Positions 6,095 through 7,491 of a stretch of 7,491 bases of DNA are shown here, piece after piece; the first letter of the stretch is position 1; each line of letters starts with the position of its first letter. A program made the position numbers and the translations under genes. Source of the stretch: Tepidisphaeraceae bacterium (GTDB lineage: Bacteria > Planctomycetota > Phycisphaerae > Tepidisphaerales > Tepidisphaeraceae); the NCBI GenBank assembly GCA_025450555.1, contig JANWHF010000067.1, forward strand, positions 1 to 7,491, given 5' to 3'. The notes below the pieces were generated by a model. That model saw only the letters and a program-made list of their open reading frames with translations, searched no databases and was not told the DNA's origin.

Positions 6095-6784
6095 TTACTT
6101 CACCAGCGGCGCGATCTTCTTGACCCAAAGCTCATAGCCACTGCGATTCATGTGCAGCATGTCGGGCCGGAACAACTCCGGCCTCGGCTTACCCTCGGCA
6201 TCCACCACCAGCGACCAGGTGTCGATGTAATGAAAATGCTCATGCGACTTGCAGTAGGCTTCGATCAAAGCATTGGTTTCCTTGTCCTTCTCCATGAATT
6301 TCGTTCGCGATGGACTGGGCTTGATCGACAGGTAATACAAATCGGCATCGGGAAGAGCAGCGTGAATCTTGCCGGCCAAATCCTCGAAGTCGGCAAACAC
6401 GCGCTGCGGCGACTTGCCCGAGGCAATGTCGTTGTCGCCTTCATACATAAAAATGCGATCGGGGTGATAGGGAATGACGATGCGGTCGGCAAAGCGGTCC
6501 AAGTCTGACATCTGCGATCCGCCGAAGCCGCGATTAATGGTTTTGGCAATTGGAAAATCGGTTGACAGTGTATTCCAGAAGCGGATCGTCGAGCTGCCGA
6601 CAAAAAGGTTGGCATGCCGCGGCGGCGGGTTTTGCTTGTCCGATTTCTCGAAGGCTTCGATGTCCTTCTCATAAGGTGGCGGTTTGGTTGCCGTCGATTT
6701 GGCGGGGGCATCCGCCGCATGCAAAACGGGAAGTGGTCCGCACAAGCCCAATGTCAAAACGATAAAAAGTGCTCGATTGATCAT
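6095..6784 (-). CDS. Secreted SGNH/GDSL-type hydrolase
   Basis: A 229-residue protein of the SGNH hydrolase superfamily, probably an esterase or acetyl-esterase acting outside the cytoplasm. The first 24 residues form a signal peptide: MINR, a hydrophobic core ALFIVLTLGLCG, and a cleavage site near LHA-ADA. Catalytic blocks are in order: block I FVGSSTIRFW with Ser65, block II NRGFGG (Gly86), block III EGDND with Asn118, and block V RPDMLHMN with Asp208 and His211, so the full Ser-Gly-Asn-His set is present. Block I reads GSS, not the usual GDS. The frame is open for 74 codons upstream, but that part overlaps the preceding gene and has no signal peptide, so ATG 6784 is chosen; no clear Shine-Dalgarno precedes it. 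The neighbouring uxaC hints at a sugar-ester substrate, but the substrate cannot be read from the sequence. Confidence 0.9.
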   Translation of the reverse strand: MINRALFIVLTLGLCGPLPVLHAADAPAKSTATKPPPYEKDIEAFEKSDKQNPPPRHANLFVGSSTIRFWNTLSTDFPIAKTINRGFGGSQMSDLDRFADRIVIPYHPDRIFMYEGDNDIASGKSPQRVFADFEDLAGKIHAALPDADLYYLSIKPSPSRTKFMEKDKETNALIEAYCKSHEHFHYIDTWSLVVDAEGKPRPELFRPDMLHMNRSGYELWVKKIAPLVK

Positions 6785-6831
6785 GGCGAATGAGTGTAAT
6801 GAAGCCGCTGGCGAATCGCACGCCCGGATTG

Positions 6832-7491
6832 TCACTTCTGATACAGCGGCAGGTAACGGAAGGGCACGCACAGCGCCAGGCAGGCCATGGCTGATCGATA
6901 GGCTGGCCCGGCTTCCTGTTCCTGACCGTTGCCGCCGCCGAAGCTTCCATCGGGCTGCTGTTCTGCCATCAAGGTGTTGCAGAGGCGCGGATAGATGGTA
7001 TCCCAATAATTTCCCCCAAGCTGATTAACCGCCTGCGAGCAGTAATAGACCGCGTAGTAATAAAACTCGATTCCCGGATTGTCCGGCTGATTTTTCAACA
7101 GGAAATCACCGGCGGCCAGCGCTTCTTTCGAATCGTGTTCGCCCAATAGTTCCAACGAAAGAATGCCGGTGCCCGAGCGGGCTTGATTCGGGCCTCCTCC
7201 GGGTTGATATCCAAAACCACCGGTCGGTACCGCGCTTCGGCGGATGTATTCGCGCCCGGCATCCAGCGCTGCCTTGGGCACCGCTGCCCCGCAGTTGGCT
7301 GCGCCGCGGAGGGCCATCAGTTGCCAGCCCGTGACGGAAATGTCCGAATCGGGGCTGTTGACCTGATACCGCCAGCCGCCTTCGTATTGCGGCGCGGATT
7401 TGGGCGCCTTTTGCGCATCGAGAATCAGCTTCACACTGCGCGCCAGCGCATGCGCGATCTTCACCCGCCGCGCGTCATCGACCATGCCATA
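6832..7491 (-). CDS. Prenyltransferase/squalene-oxidase repeat protein, 5' end cut off by window
   Basis: C-terminal 219 residues of an alpha/alpha-barrel repeat protein related in fold to squalene-hopene cyclases and prenyltransferase beta subunits. The frame is open to the window edge (residues Y-G precede the Met at 7485), so that Met is probably internal. Repeat signs are EGGWRYQV, ISVTGWQLMAL, TGGFGYQPGGGPNQARSGTG and QQPDGSFGGGNGQ, each with the Gly-aromatic turn of QW-like repeats; the end reads VPFRYLPLYQK. The stretch PDSDISVTG sits about where cyclases carry the DxDD acid motif, but only D-x-D is present, so triterpene cyclase activity is doubtful. Such proteins are common and mostly uncharacterised in planctomycetes. 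It is followed after 47 bases by the SGNH hydrolase gene, with no terminator visible, so it probably heads or precedes those genes in one operon. Confidence 0.82.
   Translation of the reverse strand, partial: YGMVDDARRVKIAHALARSVKLILDAQKAPKSAPQYEGGWRYQVNSPDSDISVTGWQLMALRGAANCGAAVPKAALDAGREYIRRSAVPTGGFGYQPGGGPNQARSGTGILSLELLGEHDSKEALAAGDFLLKNQPDNPGIEFYYYAVYYCSQAVNQLGGNYWDTIYPRLCNTLMAEQQPDGSFGGGNGQEQEAGPAYRSAMACLALCVPFRYLPLYQK

Noticed and set aside
6785..7006. A 74-codon N-terminal extension of the SGNH hydrolase
   Set aside because: It overlaps the end of the repeat-protein gene in another frame, and a clear signal peptide begins at the Met at 6784.

Overview
The window is GC-rich chromosomal DNA with six protein genes in two convergent blocks, plus one probable leader peptide. 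The gene set suggests a Planctomycetota-like bacterium (PVC group): a secreted-type squalene/prenyltransferase-repeat protein, a small SGNH hydrolase with a signal peptide, a Bh0493-type uronate isomerase, and an RNase E with a long Arg/Glu/Gln-rich tail. This placement is an inference from protein character, not from any rRNA or marker gene. There are no RNA genes, insertion sequences, CRISPR arrays or phage genes.

Plus strand, 1-4827: ptsI (PTS enzyme I, about 28 N-terminal residues lost at the window edge) is followed by a 260-base gap. The gap starts with a perfect hairpin built onto the ptsI stop codon. It then carries a textbook Shine-Dalgarno sequence that does not serve the next large gene; it serves a 36-codon ORF that runs into the start of rne. 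RNase E/G itself has no recognisable ribosome binding site, so it may be translated by coupling to the leader ORF. The rne stop overlaps the start of a 77-residue cysteine-rich protein of unknown function (TGATG junction). This gives a likely unit ptsI - leader - rne - small Cys protein, linking a phosphotransfer enzyme to the main mRNA-decay nuclease.

Minus strand, 7491-4814: a prenyltransferase/squalene-cyclase-repeat protein (N-terminus off the window), then 47 bases, a secreted SGNH/GDSL-type hydrolase, then 27 bases, and uronate isomerase uxaC. The tight spacing suggests co-transcription. UxaC fits catabolism of glucuronate or galacturonate from algal or plant polysaccharides, and an SGNH esterase could help by de-esterifying such sugars, but nothing in the window proves the link. 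The two blocks meet tail to tail with a 14-base overlap of coding sequence and no intrinsic terminator between them.

No wholly new system is evident. The points most worth following are the leader ORF that appears to control RNase E translation, and the small coupled cysteine protein, which could be an undescribed RNase E partner.
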